NCBI GenBank assembly: GCA_035944555.1
Contig: DASZAY010000021.1
Coordinates: forward strand, 62,001-126,000
Reading direction: 5' to 3'
Source: CADCWK01 sp035944555
GTDB lineage: Bacteria > Chloroflexota > Chloroflexia > Thermomicrobiales > UBA6265
DNA length: 64,000 nucleotides
The translations under genes were made by a program, and so were the position numbers. A model generated the notes under the pieces. It saw nothing but the letters and a program-made list of their open reading frames with translations. It did no database searches and had not been told where the DNA came from. How positions within the stretch are numbered: the first letter of the stretch is position 1; each line of letters opens with the position of its first letter. Below are positions 18,473-27,626 of this stretch, one piece after another.

Positions 18473-19262
18473 CGGACGACTCGCCGTCGCGCGTCAGCCT
18501 CGCCGCAGCCGCGGCGTCGACCAGCCAGATCAGCTCTCCACCCTTGGGCCGGATCAGCTGAGCGGGCAGCCGATCGGTCTCGATCGGACCGTCAAGGACC
18601 TCGGCTAGCCGTTCCGCCTTGCCAGCCCCGCCGACGAGGAAGACGACACGCCGGGCGGCATTGACCAGCGGAGCGGTCATGGTCAGTCTGACGGTATCGA
18701 GCTTCTCGACCGGGTTCGCCACGACGAGCCGCTCGGTTTCAGCGAGCGCTGAGGTGCCGGGGAACAGCGATAGCGTGTGCCCGTCATCGCCCATCCCCAG
18801 AAACACCAGATCGAAGCTGGGCATGCCGTCCGTCTCGCCGAATACGGTCCTGATCTGAGTGGCGTACATCTCGGCCGCCAGTCCCACGTCTCCAACCGTT
18901 GTCGGGAACGGGTTGATGCGGGCCGGGTCGGCATCGACCTTGTCAAGCAGAATCCGCCGGGCCTCGCCCGCGTTGCTTTCAGGACTTTCCTCTGGCACGT
19001 AGCGCTCGTCACCCCAGAAGAACTCGATGTTTCGCCAGTCGATGGTGTCCCGGTACGGTGGTTCGGCCAGCAACTGGCCCATGCGCTTCGGTGTCGAGCC
19101 ACCCGAGAGCGCGATGAACGCATGACCACGCGCGTTGGCAGCGGATTCAGCGAACACGTCCGCCGCGGCACGGGCAAGCGCCTCGCCGTCCGGGTAAACG
19201 CGTACTATCCCGCGCTCCCCGTAGTCGATCGTCGCCTGAGGTCCTGTCTGCGCGTCGCTCAC
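18465..19262 (-). CDS. pgl: 6-phosphogluconolactonase
   Basis: Hydrolyses 6-phosphogluconolactone to 6-phosphogluconate, the second oxidative pentose phosphate step. The 265-residue protein shows FIALSGGSTPKRMGQLL, then the characteristic IEFFWGDERYVPEESPESN, and DLVFLGMGDDGHTLSLFPGT, all typical of the NagB-like Pgl family. It starts with GTG at 19262, and the start overlaps the opcA stop (GTGA), so it is translated together with the G6PDH assembly factor. It precedes rpiA with an 8-base overlap. Confidence 0.95.
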   Translation of the reverse strand: MSDAQTGPQATIDYGERGIVRVYPDGEALARAAADVFAESAANARGHAFIALSGGSTPKRMGQLLAEPPYRDTIDWRNIEFFWGDERYVPEESPESNAGEARRILLDKVDADPARINPFPTTVGDVGLAAEMYATQIRTVFGETDGMPSFDLVFLGMGDDGHTLSLFPGTSALAETERLVVANPVEKLDTVRLTMTAPLVNAARRVVFLVGGAGKAERLAEVLDGPIETDRLPAQLIRPKGGELIWLVDAAAAARLTRDGESSGD

Positions 19263-20560
19263 CGTCGCCCCTCCATGGTTGATCCGACTCGCTGATTCGC
19301 GTGCTGATACTCCAGGATGCCAGCCACGGCCGACAGCGCCGACTCGGCAACGACATCCTGGCCGCCAACGCTGAATGCTTCTCTCAGCAGGACCTGATCG
19401 CCGACCGGCAGCATCATGACATGACGGGACAGACCTGGCCCGCCCTTCACATCGGATGTCGTCATGAGATGGAACGCGTCGACCTGTTCGACAACGTAAT
19501 GCCCATGGGCCGGACCGCCAGTGCTGATCTCAACACGACGGATACCAGTCGGCGTGGCGTCGCCCTCCTGGGGTCGCAGGTGGACCACGACGCCCTGCTG
19601 GTACACCGGTGCTTCGAGGTCGAACCGGAGCCCGTTCGAGGTCCGGGTCGGGCGATCCGCTATCCGCCATCCCAGGCGGGACGACAGCCAGCCGAGGAGA
19701 AGCAGGGCGGCCGACTGGCCGGACGGCATCCCTTCGGCGCTGCCCGTCGGATCGTACGTCATCGTCACGTCGGAGATCGTGTGGACCGCGTCGGGCGTAG
19801 GCGGAACATCGAAGAACTGGGCGACAAGACCCCGCCAGATCGCCGTGCGAAGCCACGTCAGGTCGGTACTCGCCCCCTGGCGCCGACTGATCTGTCCAAC
19901 GATCGGTTCGAGCTCAGCCAGGCTCCGGTAGACGTCGCCGAACAGCGCCGAGTCGTAAACGACCTGGTCGCTGCCACCCACGAGATCGCGGAACACCCCG
20001 AGGTCGTACTGGATGTCACCGTTCCACCAGAGGACGGTCGACAGATCCGGCACACACAGCGGGAAGGCAGTCGACGCCGCGCTCCCGATCGCCCGCGGTC
20101 CGCCGATGATGGCGACGGACTCGAAGTGTTCCTGGCGCCTGGAGGGTGTCTCGGCACGGGGCAATGCAACCCGAACGGTCAGGCCACCACCGTCGGGCAA
20201 TTCCGCCGGGGATCGCCGATCAAGCATCGGGTCCGAGTAGAGGGCCACGACACGTGTCGGGAAGTTTGATCCCGTTCCGCTGACGATGTCGGCCGAGCGG
20301 GCAGCACGACTCGCAGTCCGCGCACAGACAAGCAGGTTGTAGGTATTGGTGCGGGCGAACATGCCCGGGACATCCGTCTCGTCGTTTGGCTCAACGATCT
20401 TGCCGAGACGCCGGGGTTTTGGCACTTCCAGTCGCTGCCAGAGGGCGTTGAGGCGACGGTTGACCTCATCGACTCCGACTGAATTGGTCTGCCAGGCATC
20501 GGCGATAGCCACGTGATCGGACCCGATCAGCGGCAGTTCCATGTCGTGTGCGGGATCCAT
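19259..20560 (-). CDS. opcA: Glucose-6-phosphate dehydrogenase assembly protein OpcA
   Basis: OpcA supports assembly and activation of glucose-6-phosphate dehydrogenase, as known from cyanobacteria and actinobacteria. The 433-residue sequence has the family features: an N-terminal part with NTYNLLVCA, then PLCVPDLSTVLWWNGDIQYD near the middle, and a C-terminal region with SGQSAALLLLGWLSSRLGW. It has no recognised catalytic motif. It sits directly downstream of zwf and overlaps pgl, as in other OpcA-encoding genomes. ATG 20560 is preceded by an AGGA site at a proper distance. Its presence suggests redox or allosteric tuning of Zwf; this is inference. Confidence 0.92.
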   Translation of the reverse strand: MDPAHDMELPLIGSDHVAIADAWQTNSVGVDEVNRRLNALWQRLEVPKPRRLGKIVEPNDETDVPGMFARTNTYNLLVCARTASRAARSADIVSGTGSNFPTRVVALYSDPMLDRRSPAELPDGGGLTVRVALPRAETPSRRQEHFESVAIIGGPRAIGSAASTAFPLCVPDLSTVLWWNGDIQYDLGVFRDLVGGSDQVVYDSALFGDVYRSLAELEPIVGQISRRQGASTDLTWLRTAIWRGLVAQFFDVPPTPDAVHTISDVTMTYDPTGSAEGMPSGQSAALLLLGWLSSRLGWRIADRPTRTSNGLRFDLEAPVYQQGVVVHLRPQEGDATPTGIRRVEISTGGPAHGHYVVEQVDAFHLMTTSDVKGGPGLSRHVMMLPVGDQVLLREAFSVGGQDVVAESALSAVAGILEYQHANQRVGSTMEGRR

Positions 20561-20647
20561 GTTGTGTCCTGTTACCGGGGAAGGGAAATCGGCACGGGAC
20601 GGCGGGCACCAGGGCGCCGCCGTCCTGCCATGATCTGAGTAGGGTGT

Positions 20648-22279
20648 CTACGGTCGGCGCCACTGGTAGCCATCATCACGGAGCATCTGGTCCGCTTCGG
20701 CCGGTCCCCAGGTCCCGGATTCATAGGTCCGGGTCGGCGACTTGCCCTCGGCCCACCCGTCCAGGATCGGCTGCATCAGCGTCCAGGCGGTCTCGACCTC
20801 GTCGCGACGCTGGAACAGGGTCGGGTCCCCGAGCATCGCGTCCAGCAGCAGGCGCTCGTATGCATCGGGGCTCGCCTCACCAAAGGTGGACCCGTAGTAG
20901 AAATCCATCGGGACGTTCCGCAGCCGGTTGCTCGGGCCCGGCACCTTGGCGGCGAACCGGAGGGCGATTCCCTCATCCGGCTGGATGCGCATGGTGATGA
21001 CGTTGCTGTCCGGGGCGCTGTCGCCGAGATTCCGGAACATGAGGTGCGGAACCTTCTTGAATGTGATGGCGATCTCGGTGACGCGACGCGGCATCCGCTT
21101 GCCGGTCCGAAGGTAGAACGGCACGTCCGCCCAGCGCCAGTTGTCGATCTCGAGCTTCAGGGCGGCGAAGGTCTCGGTCTGGGAGCCTTCCTTCACCCCC
21201 TTCTCGCCGATGTAGCCGTCAACCGGCTTGCCGCCGGCAAAGCCCGCCCCGTACTGACCCCGGACCGTCCGCGTCTCCACGGTCGAACCCTGTGGCGGGA
21301 CGATCGCGCGCAAGACCTTGACCTTCTCGTCACGGACCGCGTCGCCGTCGAACACCGCGGGTGGCTCCATCGCGACGACGGTCAGCAGCTGAAGCAGGTG
21401 GCTCTGGACCATGTCCCGGAGGGCGCCGGAGTCGTCGTAGTAACCGCCTCGTCCTTCGACGCCGATCGCCTCCGCCGCGGTGATCTGGACCTGCTCGACG
21501 TAGGAGCGACTGAAGATCGGCTCGAACAGGATGTTGGCGAACCGGAAGGCCATGACGTTCTGGACCGTCTCCTTCCCGAGATAGTGGTCGATCCGGTAGA
21601 TCTGCTCCTCGGAGAAGACCGACGCCATCTCCTGGATCAGGGTCCGCGCGGATTCGACATCGTGGCCGAACGGCTTTTCGACCACGACCCGGTTCCAGCT
21701 GGCGCCCTCGTCACCGTAGATCTCGCGGCGTTCGGCGATACCGGACTCGCCGAGATTCCGGACGATATCCGGGAAGGCGTTCGGAGAGGTCGCGAGGTAG
21801 AACAGCCGATTGCCCTGCGTCCGGCGCTCGGCGTCGATCGCATTGAGCCTGGCGCTCAGGTCGGTGTAGGTCTGCTCGGTGGCGAAGTCACCCTGGACGT
21901 AGAACAGGCCTTCGCTGAACTGCTTCCAGGCCTGATCGGTGACGGGAGTACGGGCTCCACGGACGACCGCGGCACGCATCTCTTCCCGGAAACTCTCGTC
22001 GGTCCAGTCGCGGCGAGCCACGCCGACGATTGCAAACCCCTCCGGGAGGGGATGCCCGACGGCGAGATCGTAGAGGGACGGCATGAGCTTCCGGGCCGTA
22101 AGGTCGCCGGTCACCCCGAAGATGACCATCACGCACGGATCCGGGACCCGGGATCCGGTCTGGCCTGCCCTCAATGGGTTGTCGATGGGAGAGGAGTCGT
22201 CGAACAGCGTACGGCCCTGATCGCCGTCCGCCGGGCCGAGGTCCGGTCGACCACGGGTGGGTGCCTGGATGCTGGTCAT
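20648..22279 (-). CDS. zwf: Glucose-6-phosphate dehydrogenase
   Basis: Oxidises glucose 6-phosphate with NADP to 6-phosphogluconolactone, the entry step of the oxidative pentose phosphate pathway. It has 543 residues, slightly longer than usual because of about 45 extra N-terminal residues. The coenzyme motif IFGVTGDLTARKLMPSL is at about residues 53-69. The catalytic signature RIDHYLGKETVQN (about 222-234) carries the substrate-binding Lys and His, and VVVEKPFGHD precedes it. The C-terminus is the usual beta+alpha domain. opcA follows after 87 bases, and gnd lies upstream after a 188-base gap with a hairpin. Confidence 0.97.
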   Translation of the reverse strand: MTSIQAPTRGRPDLGPADGDQGRTLFDDSSPIDNPLRAGQTGSRVPDPCVMVIFGVTGDLTARKLMPSLYDLAVGHPLPEGFAIVGVARRDWTDESFREEMRAAVVRGARTPVTDQAWKQFSEGLFYVQGDFATEQTYTDLSARLNAIDAERRTQGNRLFYLATSPNAFPDIVRNLGESGIAERREIYGDEGASWNRVVVEKPFGHDVESARTLIQEMASVFSEEQIYRIDHYLGKETVQNVMAFRFANILFEPIFSRSYVEQVQITAAEAIGVEGRGGYYDDSGALRDMVQSHLLQLLTVVAMEPPAVFDGDAVRDEKVKVLRAIVPPQGSTVETRTVRGQYGAGFAGGKPVDGYIGEKGVKEGSQTETFAALKLEIDNWRWADVPFYLRTGKRMPRRVTEIAITFKKVPHLMFRNLGDSAPDSNVITMRIQPDEGIALRFAAKVPGPSNRLRNVPMDFYYGSTFGEASPDAYERLLLDAMLGDPTLFQRRDEVETAWTLMQPILDGWAEGKSPTRTYESGTWGPAEADQMLRDDGYQWRRP

Positions 22280-22426
22280 GTGCTTACCCTTGGGCGTGAG
22301 CGGACGATTGGAGGCGCCGGCGGGCCGCGATCGTCAGAGCAGACGCGGCGCCGGGCACGAATCGGTTTCGGATATCGAAGTGAAAAAGGTACATGGCCAG
22401 AGGCGAGGCTGCCAGCTCACCCGAAA

Positions 22427-22463
22427 GGTGAAGCGGCCGTGCTGAACGCACGGCCGCTTCACC
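22427..22463 (-). terminator. Intercistronic hairpin between gnd and zwf
   Basis: A perfect 16-bp stem (22427-22442 with 22448-22463) and a 5-base loop lie immediately after the gnd stop. No T-run follows on the minus strand, so it may be a partial terminator or an RNA-stabilising element that sets the ratio of upstream to downstream genes. Confidence 0.6.
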
Positions 22464-22467
22464 GGGA

Positions 22468-23982
22468 TCAGGCGTCAGTCGTCTTCTCGATGATGGCCGG
22501 ACCGGTCGGCTCCATCCATTCGGTATGGAAGATCCCGTCCTGGTCGACCCGCCGGTAGGTGTGAGCACCGAAGTAGTCGCGCTGCCCCTGGACCAGGTTG
22601 GCGGGAAGGTTGGCGGTGCGGTAGGTGTCGATGTAGTCCAGCGCGGCGCTCAGCGCCGGGCACGGGATGCCGTACGCCCGGGCATTGACGACGGCACGTC
22701 GAAGAGCCGGGAGGGCGTCGTTGACGCTGTCCAGGATCCCCGGCGCGACCAGCAGGTTCTCCGGCTGGTTGGCCTGATCAGCGAACGCGTTGCGGATCGG
22801 GTCGAGCAGCTGAGCCCGGATGATGCATCCACCCTTCCAGATCCGGGCGATCTCGGACAGGTTCAGCCCCCAGTTGTAGGTGGTTGACGCCGCGCTCAGC
22901 ATCGCCATCCCCTGCGCGTAGGACGAGACCTTGGCGACGTAGAGGGCATCCTCCAGCGTCTTCAGGAGTTCCTCACGCTTGTGGGCATCCATCACCTGCG
23001 GCGCCGCGTCCCGGTCATGCTCCGGTCCATGCAGCAGTTCGGAGGCGCGGACGCGCTCGGCCTTGCGCGACGACATCGAGCGGGCCATGACGGCCGCGTC
23101 GATCGTCGGGATCGGCGTGCCGAGATCCAGAGCGTTCTGGCTGGTCCAGCGGCCGGTCCCCTTCTGCTCGGCAGCATCGAGGATGACGTCAACGAGGGGC
23201 TTGCCGGTATCCGGATCGACCTTCGCCAAAACCTTGGCCGTGATCTCGATCAGGAAGCTCTCGAGCTTGCCTTCGTTCCAGCCGGCGTAGATGTCGGCCA
23301 TCTCAGCGGCGGTCAGGCCCATCGCCCGGCGCATGATGTCGTAGGTCTCGGCGATCAACTGCATGTCGCCGTACTCAATGCCGTTGTGGACCATCTTGAC
23401 GTAGTGACCGGATCCACCCGGACCGATGTGGGTCACGCAGGCGCCCGCATCCGTCTTGGCGGCGATCGCCGTCAGCATCGGCTCGAGCTCGGCATACCCC
23501 TCCGCCGGGCCGCCGGGCATGAGGGACGGGCCCCAGAGCGCCCCTTCCTCGCCGCCAGACACACCCATGCCGATGAACCGGAAGCCCTTGGCCTCCAGCT
23601 CGGCGGCGCGCCGATCGCTGTCGACGAACAGCGAGTTGCCGCCGTCGATGATGACGTCGCCCTGGTCGAGGTACGGCTCCAGCTCGGCGATGACGGCGTC
23701 GACCGGACCTCCGGCCTTGACCATGAGCAGGATGCGGCGGGGCGTCTGGAGCGAGGCGACGAATGAGGGGATGTCACGCTGCCCGGTCAGGTTGGGCTTG
23801 TCCGCGTGCATGGCGAGAAACTCGTCGGTCTTCGATGTCGTCCGGTTGTAGACCGAGACCGGGAATCCGTTGCGGACGATGTTGAGGGCGAGGTTCTCAC
23901 CCATGACGCCGAGTCCGACGAGGCCGAGGTAGGCCAGGTCGCCCTGCGCGGTCGTGTTGGGCGCGTCCTGAGTCGCGGTCAT
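22468..23982 (-). CDS. gnd: 6-phosphogluconate dehydrogenase (decarboxylating)
   Basis: Converts 6-phosphogluconate and NADP to ribulose 5-phosphate, CO2 and NADPH. The 504-residue protein, long form, has the Rossmann motif GLVGLGVMGENLALNIVRNG at about residues 21-40 and the NADP-binding YNRTTSKTDE. GPGGSGHYVKMVHNGIEYGD at about 200 holds the catalytic Lys and substrate ligands. The all-alpha C-terminal domain closes the substrate pocket (RAQRDYFGAHTYRR-type end, here QGQRDYFGAHTYRR). GGGAGG lies just before the start. It stands 18 bases downstream of tal in the operon. Confidence 0.97.
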   Translation of the reverse strand: MTATQDAPNTTAQGDLAYLGLVGLGVMGENLALNIVRNGFPVSVYNRTTSKTDEFLAMHADKPNLTGQRDIPSFVASLQTPRRILLMVKAGGPVDAVIAELEPYLDQGDVIIDGGNSLFVDSDRRAAELEAKGFRFIGMGVSGGEEGALWGPSLMPGGPAEGYAELEPMLTAIAAKTDAGACVTHIGPGGSGHYVKMVHNGIEYGDMQLIAETYDIMRRAMGLTAAEMADIYAGWNEGKLESFLIEITAKVLAKVDPDTGKPLVDVILDAAEQKGTGRWTSQNALDLGTPIPTIDAAVMARSMSSRKAERVRASELLHGPEHDRDAAPQVMDAHKREELLKTLEDALYVAKVSSYAQGMAMLSAASTTYNWGLNLSEIARIWKGGCIIRAQLLDPIRNAFADQANQPENLLVAPGILDSVNDALPALRRAVVNARAYGIPCPALSAALDYIDTYRTANLPANLVQGQRDYFGAHTYRRVDQDGIFHTEWMEPTGPAIIEKTTDA

Positions 23983-24000
23983 GCTTGTCCTCCCGGTCGG

Positions 24001-25137
24001 CTAAGCGACGGTGCCGGCCAGCTCGGCCCGCTTGCTCTCGACGCCCGCGATCAGGGAATCGAATGCCTTGGCGAAGGTGGCGATCCCCTCTTCCTCCAGC
24101 TGAGCCGTCGCGGCCTGCAGGTCGATGCCCAGCTCGGCCAGCTTCGCGATGGCGTCGCGCGCCTCAGTCACGCCGGTATCCACGGAGCGGGTGATCCGCC
24201 CGTGGTCGACGAACGCCTCGATGGTCTTGCCCGGCATGGTGTTGACCGTGTTCGGACCGATCAGCGACTCGACGTAGAGGACATCACTGTAGTTCGGGTT
24301 CTTGGTCCCGGTGCTAGCCCAGAGCGGACGCTGGACATTGCCGCCCGCAGCCTTCAGCGGGGCGAAGCGCTCGCTCTCGAAGATCTCCAGGTACTTCTGG
24401 TAAGCGAGCTTGGCGTTGGCAACGGCGATCTTGCCCTGCAGCCCGCCTGCGACCTCGGCAACCTTCGCGTCGCCCGTCGCGATCTTCTCGTCGAGCAGCT
24501 TGTCAATCAGCGTGTCGACACGAGAGACAAAGAACGACGCGACGGAGGCCAGCGTCTCGATCGACTGCCCGGCGGCGTGACGCGCCTCGAGGGCCTCGAC
24601 ATGCGCTACGGCTACCTCTGCGTACCGCTCGACCGAGAACAGCAGCGTCACGTTGATGCTGATGCCTTCGATCAGCGCCTGCTTGATGGCAGGGAGCCCC
24701 TCGGCGGTACCGGGGATCTTGACCATCAGGTTCGGCCGGTTGACGCTGGCCCACAGCCGGCGAGCCTCGTTCAGCGTACCTTCGGTGTCGCGGGCGAACT
24801 CGGGAGCGACCTCAATGGAGACGTACCCGTCCTGCCCGCCACTCGCCTTGTACAGGTCGGCGAACAGATCACAGGCGTCCCGGATATCGTCGACCTCGAC
24901 TGCCTCGAAGATCTCACCCGACGACTTGCCAGCGCGAAGCAGCTCGGCGACCTGGTCATCGTAGGCGTGGCCGGACGCGATGGCCTTCTCGAAGATGGAC
25001 GGGTTGCTCGTGACGCCCCGGATCCCATCCTGCTCGATCTGCTTCCGGAGGGCTCCGGTCTGGAGCATCGTCCGGCTGATGTCGTCGAGCCAGAGGCTCT
25101 GCTTCTGCTCGTCCCAGAGTTGCTGGATCTTGGTCAC
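24001..25137 (-). CDS. tal: Transaldolase
   Basis: Transfers dihydroxyacetone units between sugar phosphates in the non-oxidative pentose phosphate branch. It has 378 residues from GTG 25137, chosen because GAGGA lies 9 bases upstream; the longer in-frame start adds 12 residues without homology. The family start TKIQQLWDEQKQSLWLDDI and GIRGVTSNPSIFEKAI mark the longer actinobacterial-type transaldolase. The Schiff-base Lys lies in NLMVKIPGTAEGLPAI. GISINVTLLFSVERY follows. It lies 66 bases after tkt and 18 before gnd. Confidence 0.95.
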   Translation of the reverse strand: MTKIQQLWDEQKQSLWLDDISRTMLQTGALRKQIEQDGIRGVTSNPSIFEKAIASGHAYDDQVAELLRAGKSSGEIFEAVEVDDIRDACDLFADLYKASGGQDGYVSIEVAPEFARDTEGTLNEARRLWASVNRPNLMVKIPGTAEGLPAIKQALIEGISINVTLLFSVERYAEVAVAHVEALEARHAAGQSIETLASVASFFVSRVDTLIDKLLDEKIATGDAKVAEVAGGLQGKIAVANAKLAYQKYLEIFESERFAPLKAAGGNVQRPLWASTGTKNPNYSDVLYVESLIGPNTVNTMPGKTIEAFVDHGRITRSVDTGVTEARDAIAKLAELGIDLQAATAQLEEEGIATFAKAFDSLIAGVESKRAELAGTVA

Positions 25138-25203
25138 TGGTCGTTCCTCTCGGGTGAGCCGGCAGGCAGCCACAGCAGCCCGCCGGCGTGAAGTGGTCGT
25201 GGA

Positions 25204-27330
25204 CTAGGAGTGACCCTCGTTCGGCTGGATCGGACCGCTGGTCACGTCACCGCCCCACGTCTCGTCCACCTGGCGGGCGAGCTCGGCCTTGCCGAGGACG
25301 AACAGGGCGACCGCGGCGACATGCTCAGTCGTGAATCCGTAGGCCGCCAAGACCTCTTCGCCGGGGCCGGACGCGCCGAACGTGTCGACACCCACACAGG
25401 CGCCGTTGTCTCCGGCGTACTTCGCCCAGCCCAGGGTGGTCCCGGCCTCGACCGTCACGCGAGGCGTGCCCGGCGCACCGAGGACGCTGGTGCGATATTC
25501 CTTCGGCTGGGCCTCGAACAGCTCCCAGCTCGGGAGGCTGACGACACGGGCGGCAACACCATGCTCGGCGAGCAGGTCAGCGGCGGAGATCGCCAGCGAC
25601 ACTTCCGACCCCGTAGCGACGTAGACGACGTCGGGCTCTCCGTCGGTGTCCCGGAGGATGTAGCCACCCTGCGAAACATCGCCCTTGGCGCCCGACCGGT
25701 CCAGCACCGGCAGATCCTGCCGGGACAGGACGAGTGCCGCCGTGGTCGGGGACTGAATGGCCAGCTTCCATGCCTCGACCGTTTCATTGCCATCGGCCGG
25801 CCGGAACACGGTCAGCTGCGGGATGGCACGGAGTGACATGGTCTGCTCGACCGGCTCATGTGTCGGCCCGTCGCCGCCGACCGCGATGGAGTCGTGCGTG
25901 AAGACCCACAGGCTCTTGTAGTGCGACAGGGCCGCCAGCCGGACGGACGGGCGCAGGTAATCGGCGAACACCAGGAACGTCGAGCCGTAGGGGATCGTGC
26001 CGCCGTGGGCTGCGAGGCCGTTGACGGCCGCCGCCATGCCGTGCTCGCGAACGCCCCAGTGGACGTTCTGGCCGGCGTAGGACCAGCCACCACCGGCTCC
26101 ACCCTGCGTCTTGGAGGAATCGAAGCCCGCCGGGGCGAAATCACCCTTGCCCTTGATTACGGTATTGGTCGAGGAGTTCAGGTCGGCCGAGCCGCCGATC
26201 ATCCAGCCGACCTTCTGGCCGATGGCGTCGAGGGTCTCGCCGGATGCCTTGCGGGTCGCGACCTTCTTGCCGGCCTCATAGCTCGGCAGGGCGCTATCCC
26301 AGCCCTCCGGCAGGCCGCCGGAGATCGCGAGCTTCAGTTCGCTGGCCAGTTCAGAAAACTCGGCAGCGTAGGCATCCCAGCGGCCCTGCCACTCCTGCTG
26401 AGCAGCGGCGCCGTCGCGAATGTGCTCCTCGGTCAGGGCCTTGACCTCCTCCGGTACGTAGAACGCCGGCTCGGTGGGCCAGCCAAGATGCTGCTTGGTC
26501 GCGATGGTCTCGTCGGGACCCAGCGGAGAGCCGTGGGCGCCGTAGGTGTTGGCCTTCTTCGGCGAGCCGAAGCCGATAATCGTCCGGGCCAGGATCAGGC
26601 TCGGCCGGCTGGTCTCCGCGCGGGAGGCTTCAATCGCCTGCCGGACCGAGTCCGGATCAAGGCCATCGGCCTCGACCGTGTGCCACCCCATCGCCGCGAA
26701 CCGGGCGCCGACATCCTCGCTGAGCGTGAAGTCGGTCGAGCCGGCAAGGCTGATGTGGTTCTGGTCGTAGAGGTAGATGAGCTTGCCGAGGCCCAGCTGG
26801 CCCGCAATCGCCGCTCCCTCGAACGCGACGCCTTCCATGACGTCACCGTCGGAGACGATGCCATAGGTGTAGTGATCGATGATCTCGTGGCCTGGCTTGT
26901 TGTACTTCGCCGCCAGGAACTGCTCCGCGAGCGCCAGACCGACCCCGTTGGCCAGGCCCTGCCCGAGCGGGCCCGTCGTCAGCTCAACCCCCGGGGTGAT
27001 GCCCCGCTCGGGGTGCCCCGGCGTGATGCTGCCCATCTCGCGGAAGGCCTTGAGGTCGTCGATGGTGACGTCGTAGCCGAAAACATGGAGCAGCGAATAG
27101 AGCAGGGCCGACCCGTGCCCGGCCGAGAGGACGAAGCGGTCCCGGTCAAACCAGGCGGGATCCTTCGGGTTGTCCTTGAGATAGTCGTTCCAGACGACGT
27201 AGGCCATCGCGGCCGCACCCATCGGCAGACCCGGGTGACCGTTCTTTGCCTTCTCGACCGCGTCGACGGACAGCATCCGCAGCGCATTGATGGCGAGCGT
27301 TTCTGTCGTGTTCTCAACCGCCGTTGTCAA
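25204..27330 (-). CDS. tkt: Transketolase
   Basis: Thiamine-diphosphate enzyme that transfers two-carbon units between sugar phosphates. It has 708 residues, slightly longer than the usual 660-690. The N-terminal KNGHPGLPMGAAAMAYV (residues 28-44) and DRFVLSAGHGSALLYSLLH are classic. The cofactor region is SDGDVMEGVAFEGAAIAG. The pyrimidine domain contains FTHDSIAVGGDGPTHEPVEQ, and the C-terminal domain ends near VAALFVLGKAELARQ. As the first gene of the tkt-tal-gnd-zwf-opcA-pgl-rpiA series it is probably closest to the operon promoter in the 296 bases upstream. Confidence 0.97.
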   Translation of the reverse strand: MTTAVENTTETLAINALRMLSVDAVEKAKNGHPGLPMGAAAMAYVVWNDYLKDNPKDPAWFDRDRFVLSAGHGSALLYSLLHVFGYDVTIDDLKAFREMGSITPGHPERGITPGVELTTGPLGQGLANGVGLALAEQFLAAKYNKPGHEIIDHYTYGIVSDGDVMEGVAFEGAAIAGQLGLGKLIYLYDQNHISLAGSTDFTLSEDVGARFAAMGWHTVEADGLDPDSVRQAIEASRAETSRPSLILARTIIGFGSPKKANTYGAHGSPLGPDETIATKQHLGWPTEPAFYVPEEVKALTEEHIRDGAAAQQEWQGRWDAYAAEFSELASELKLAISGGLPEGWDSALPSYEAGKKVATRKASGETLDAIGQKVGWMIGGSADLNSSTNTVIKGKGDFAPAGFDSSKTQGGAGGGWSYAGQNVHWGVREHGMAAAVNGLAAHGGTIPYGSTFLVFADYLRPSVRLAALSHYKSLWVFTHDSIAVGGDGPTHEPVEQTMSLRAIPQLTVFRPADGNETVEAWKLAIQSPTTAALVLSRQDLPVLDRSGAKGDVSQGGYILRDTDGEPDVVYVATGSEVSLAISAADLLAEHGVAARVVSLPSWELFEAQPKEYRTSVLGAPGTPRVTVEAGTTLGWAKYAGDNGACVGVDTFGASGPGEEVLAAYGFTTEHVAAVALFVLGKAELARQVDETWGGDVTSGPIQPNEGHS

Positions 27331-27626
27331 CCGTTCATCCTTTCATTCCGGGCAGCCGCGAGAGACTTCGGCTCGACCCGGCGGTGGCTTCTTCCCCACG
27401 GTGGGGGTTGTCGGCATGGGGTTCGCTTAGGGGTTCGGGGCGGAGCCGGGCTCCGGGTCAGCGTTTCGTGCCGGATGGCAAGCCACCCAGCCCGGCCGTG
27501 CTGGTGGGGTAGCCGCATGGTCACTGCCATGCCCAACGACCGGTTCTTCCCACAATTGTATAGGTATCGCTTCAGACGGGAGCATTCGTATCACGCCAGG
27601 GTCGGCGTCAAGACTCCCTTGAAGGT
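27331..27626. other. Upstream region of the pentose phosphate operon
   Basis: No gene visible. A short GC hairpin (ccccac/gtgggg, about 27397-27409) and an AT-richer stretch around 27545-27600 would hold the tkt promoter on the minus strand. I could not fix a -10/-35 pair with confidence. Confidence 0.35.

Noticed and set aside
21044..25191. Long plus-strand frames opposite zwf, gnd and tal
   Set aside because: They lie wholly opposite confident enzyme genes and show no motifs or ribosome binding sites.
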